From an uncultured Anaerococcus sp. (GTDB lineage: Bacteria > Bacillota_A > Clostridia > Tissierellales > Peptoniphilaceae), in assembly GCA_945916625.1 (NCBI GenBank), contig CAMEGY010000053.1:1-6998 (forward strand): a stretch of 6,998 bases of DNA. Direction: 5' to 3'. Positions 6,232-6,998 of this stretch are shown piece after piece (within the stretch, counting starts at the first letter, position 1; every line of letters starts with the position of its first letter). Below the pieces are notes generated by a model, which made no database searches, was not told where the DNA came from, and saw only the letters and a program-made list of their open reading frames with translations. A program made the translations under genes and the position numbers.

Positions 6232-6235
6232 TAAT

Positions 6236-6998
6236 ATGAAAAAAACAGCTAAGTTTGGAGGCACATCTGTTGCCTCAGCCAGCCAAATAGAAAAAGTTGG
6301 TCAAATAATAAAAAAAGATAAGGATATTAGGGCTATTGTTGTCTCTGCACCAGGCAAAAGATTTAAAGCAGATATAAAGGTTACAGACCTGTTGATAAGC
6401 CTTTTTGATGAATATAAATCAAATAGCCCTAGCTACATAAAGACCTTAGATATGATTATCTTAAGGTTCACTGAAATCTCTGAATTATTAGGTCTAGATA
6501 AAAATCTTGTGGAATCTTTTAGACAAATACTTTTGGGATTTTTAACAGATATTGAGGATGATTTCTACTTAGAAAATGCCATAAAATCATCTGGTGAAGA
6601 TTTTAATGCTAGGCTTATCTCAGCTTATTTAAACAAAATAGGGATTAAAGCGCGCTACATATCTCCGAAAGATTTGGGAATCCTTCTTGAGTATAGTCTT
6701 AACGATGTGAATATTTTAGACAAAAGCTATGATAAAATAGGCAAACTTAAACATTCTAAAGATGTTTTGGTCGCTCCTGGTTTTTATGGCTATAACCTAG
6801 AAGGAGATAGGCTTACCTTTTCTAGGGGAGGATCAGATATAAGTGGAGCAATCCTTGCTAGGGGGCTTGGTTGTGATATTTACGAAAATTATACAGATAT
6901 GACTTATATTTATTCTGCAAATCCAAATCTCTTTACAAATCCATCACCTATAAAAAATATTTCCTATGCGGAAATGAGAGAGCTTTCTTACAATGGTT
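6236..6998 (+). CDS. lysC: Aspartate kinase (3' end outside window)
   Basis: Phosphorylates aspartate to 4-aspartyl phosphate (EC 2.7.2.4), the entry step of the aspartate family pathway; cytosolic. 254 residues are visible, covering most of the amino-acid-kinase domain; the regulatory ACT domains, expected further on in a protein of about 440-460 residues, are outside. Seen: KFGGTSVAS (6-14), VVSAPGKR, KVTDLLI, SGEDFNARL with S119, G120, E121 and D122, FSRGGSDISGAILARG (from F195), ENYTDMTYIYSANPN and YAEMRELSYNG. The pattern is closest in memory to the B. subtilis YclM (ThrD) class III enzyme rather than to the LysC or DapG classes, so the symbol lysC is used for function only. In that class feedback usually involves lysine plus threonine. 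TDMTYIY replaces the common TDVDAVY. It is divergent from the lysA operon and has its own promoter. Confidence 0.95.
   Translation, partial: MKKTAKFGGTSVASASQIEKVGQIIKKDKDIRAIVVSAPGKRFKADIKVTDLLISLFDEYKSNSPSYIKTLDMIILRFTEISELLGLDKNLVESFRQILLGFLTDIEDDFYLENAIKSSGEDFNARLISAYLNKIGIKARYISPKDLGILLEYSLNDVNILDKSYDKIGKLKHSKDVLVAPGFYGYNLEGDRLTFSRGGSDISGAILARGLGCDIYENYTDMTYIYSANPNLFTNPSPIKNISYAEMRELSYNG

Larger units (their letters stand above)
5922..6235. other. Divergent control region between the lysA operon and the aspartate kinase gene
   Basis: 314 nt without protein-coding potential that I can support. The left two thirds is the minus-strand leader of lysA: riboswitch, terminator and ribosome site. 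The right third holds two back-to-back promoters, the lysA operon promoter (6159-6131, minus) and an aspartate kinase promoter with its -10 at 6209-6214 (plus). Their cores are about 50 nt apart. Confidence 0.85.

Overview
The window is AT-rich DNA with short or overlapping gene junctions, strong AGGAGG-type ribosome binding sites and a canonical sigma-A promoter. This suggests a low-GC Gram-positive bacterium. The protein sequences and the use of meso-diaminopimelate (DAP) dehydrogenase fit an anaerobic coccus of the Peptoniphilaceae (Anaerococcus-like), but that placement is inference and could not be checked here.

Layout. Positions 1-382 (+) hold the 3' part of a YbaK/EbsC-type Cys-tRNA(Pro) deacylase. 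It overlaps by four bases an unrecognised gene (379-1063, +) whose reading frame breaks at or just after a run of nine A residues. This pair meets, tail to tail and with an 8-nt overlap, a five-gene operon on the minus strand read from right to left: lysA (5921-4617), asd (4615-3638), dapA (3641-2757), dapB (2763-2002) and ddh (2009-1056). Gene junctions in the operon are +1, -4, -7 and -8 nt, so translation is probably coupled throughout. A divergent region (5922-6235) separates it from an aspartate kinase on the plus strand (6236 to the window edge).

Together the six biosynthetic genes encode a complete route from aspartate to lysine by the one-step dehydrogenase variant: aspartate kinase, aspartate-semialdehyde dehydrogenase, DapA, DapB, Ddh, then LysA. 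No acylase or aminotransferase genes (dapD/dapE/dapL) are needed.

Regulation is unusually readable. The minus-strand operon has a TTGACA-N17-TATACT promoter, a roughly 140-nt lysine riboswitch (L box) and an 11-bp intrinsic terminator ending 15 nt before the lysA start. The aptamer seems compact: the two arms that make the loop-loop contact in the well-known L boxes are both reduced to stubs. The aspartate kinase is transcribed away from the riboswitch from its own promoter with a very short leader, so the riboswitch cannot control it in cis.

The points most worth checking are the compact L box and the A9 frameshift. I see no mobile element, CRISPR array, tRNA or rRNA, and no wholly new system.
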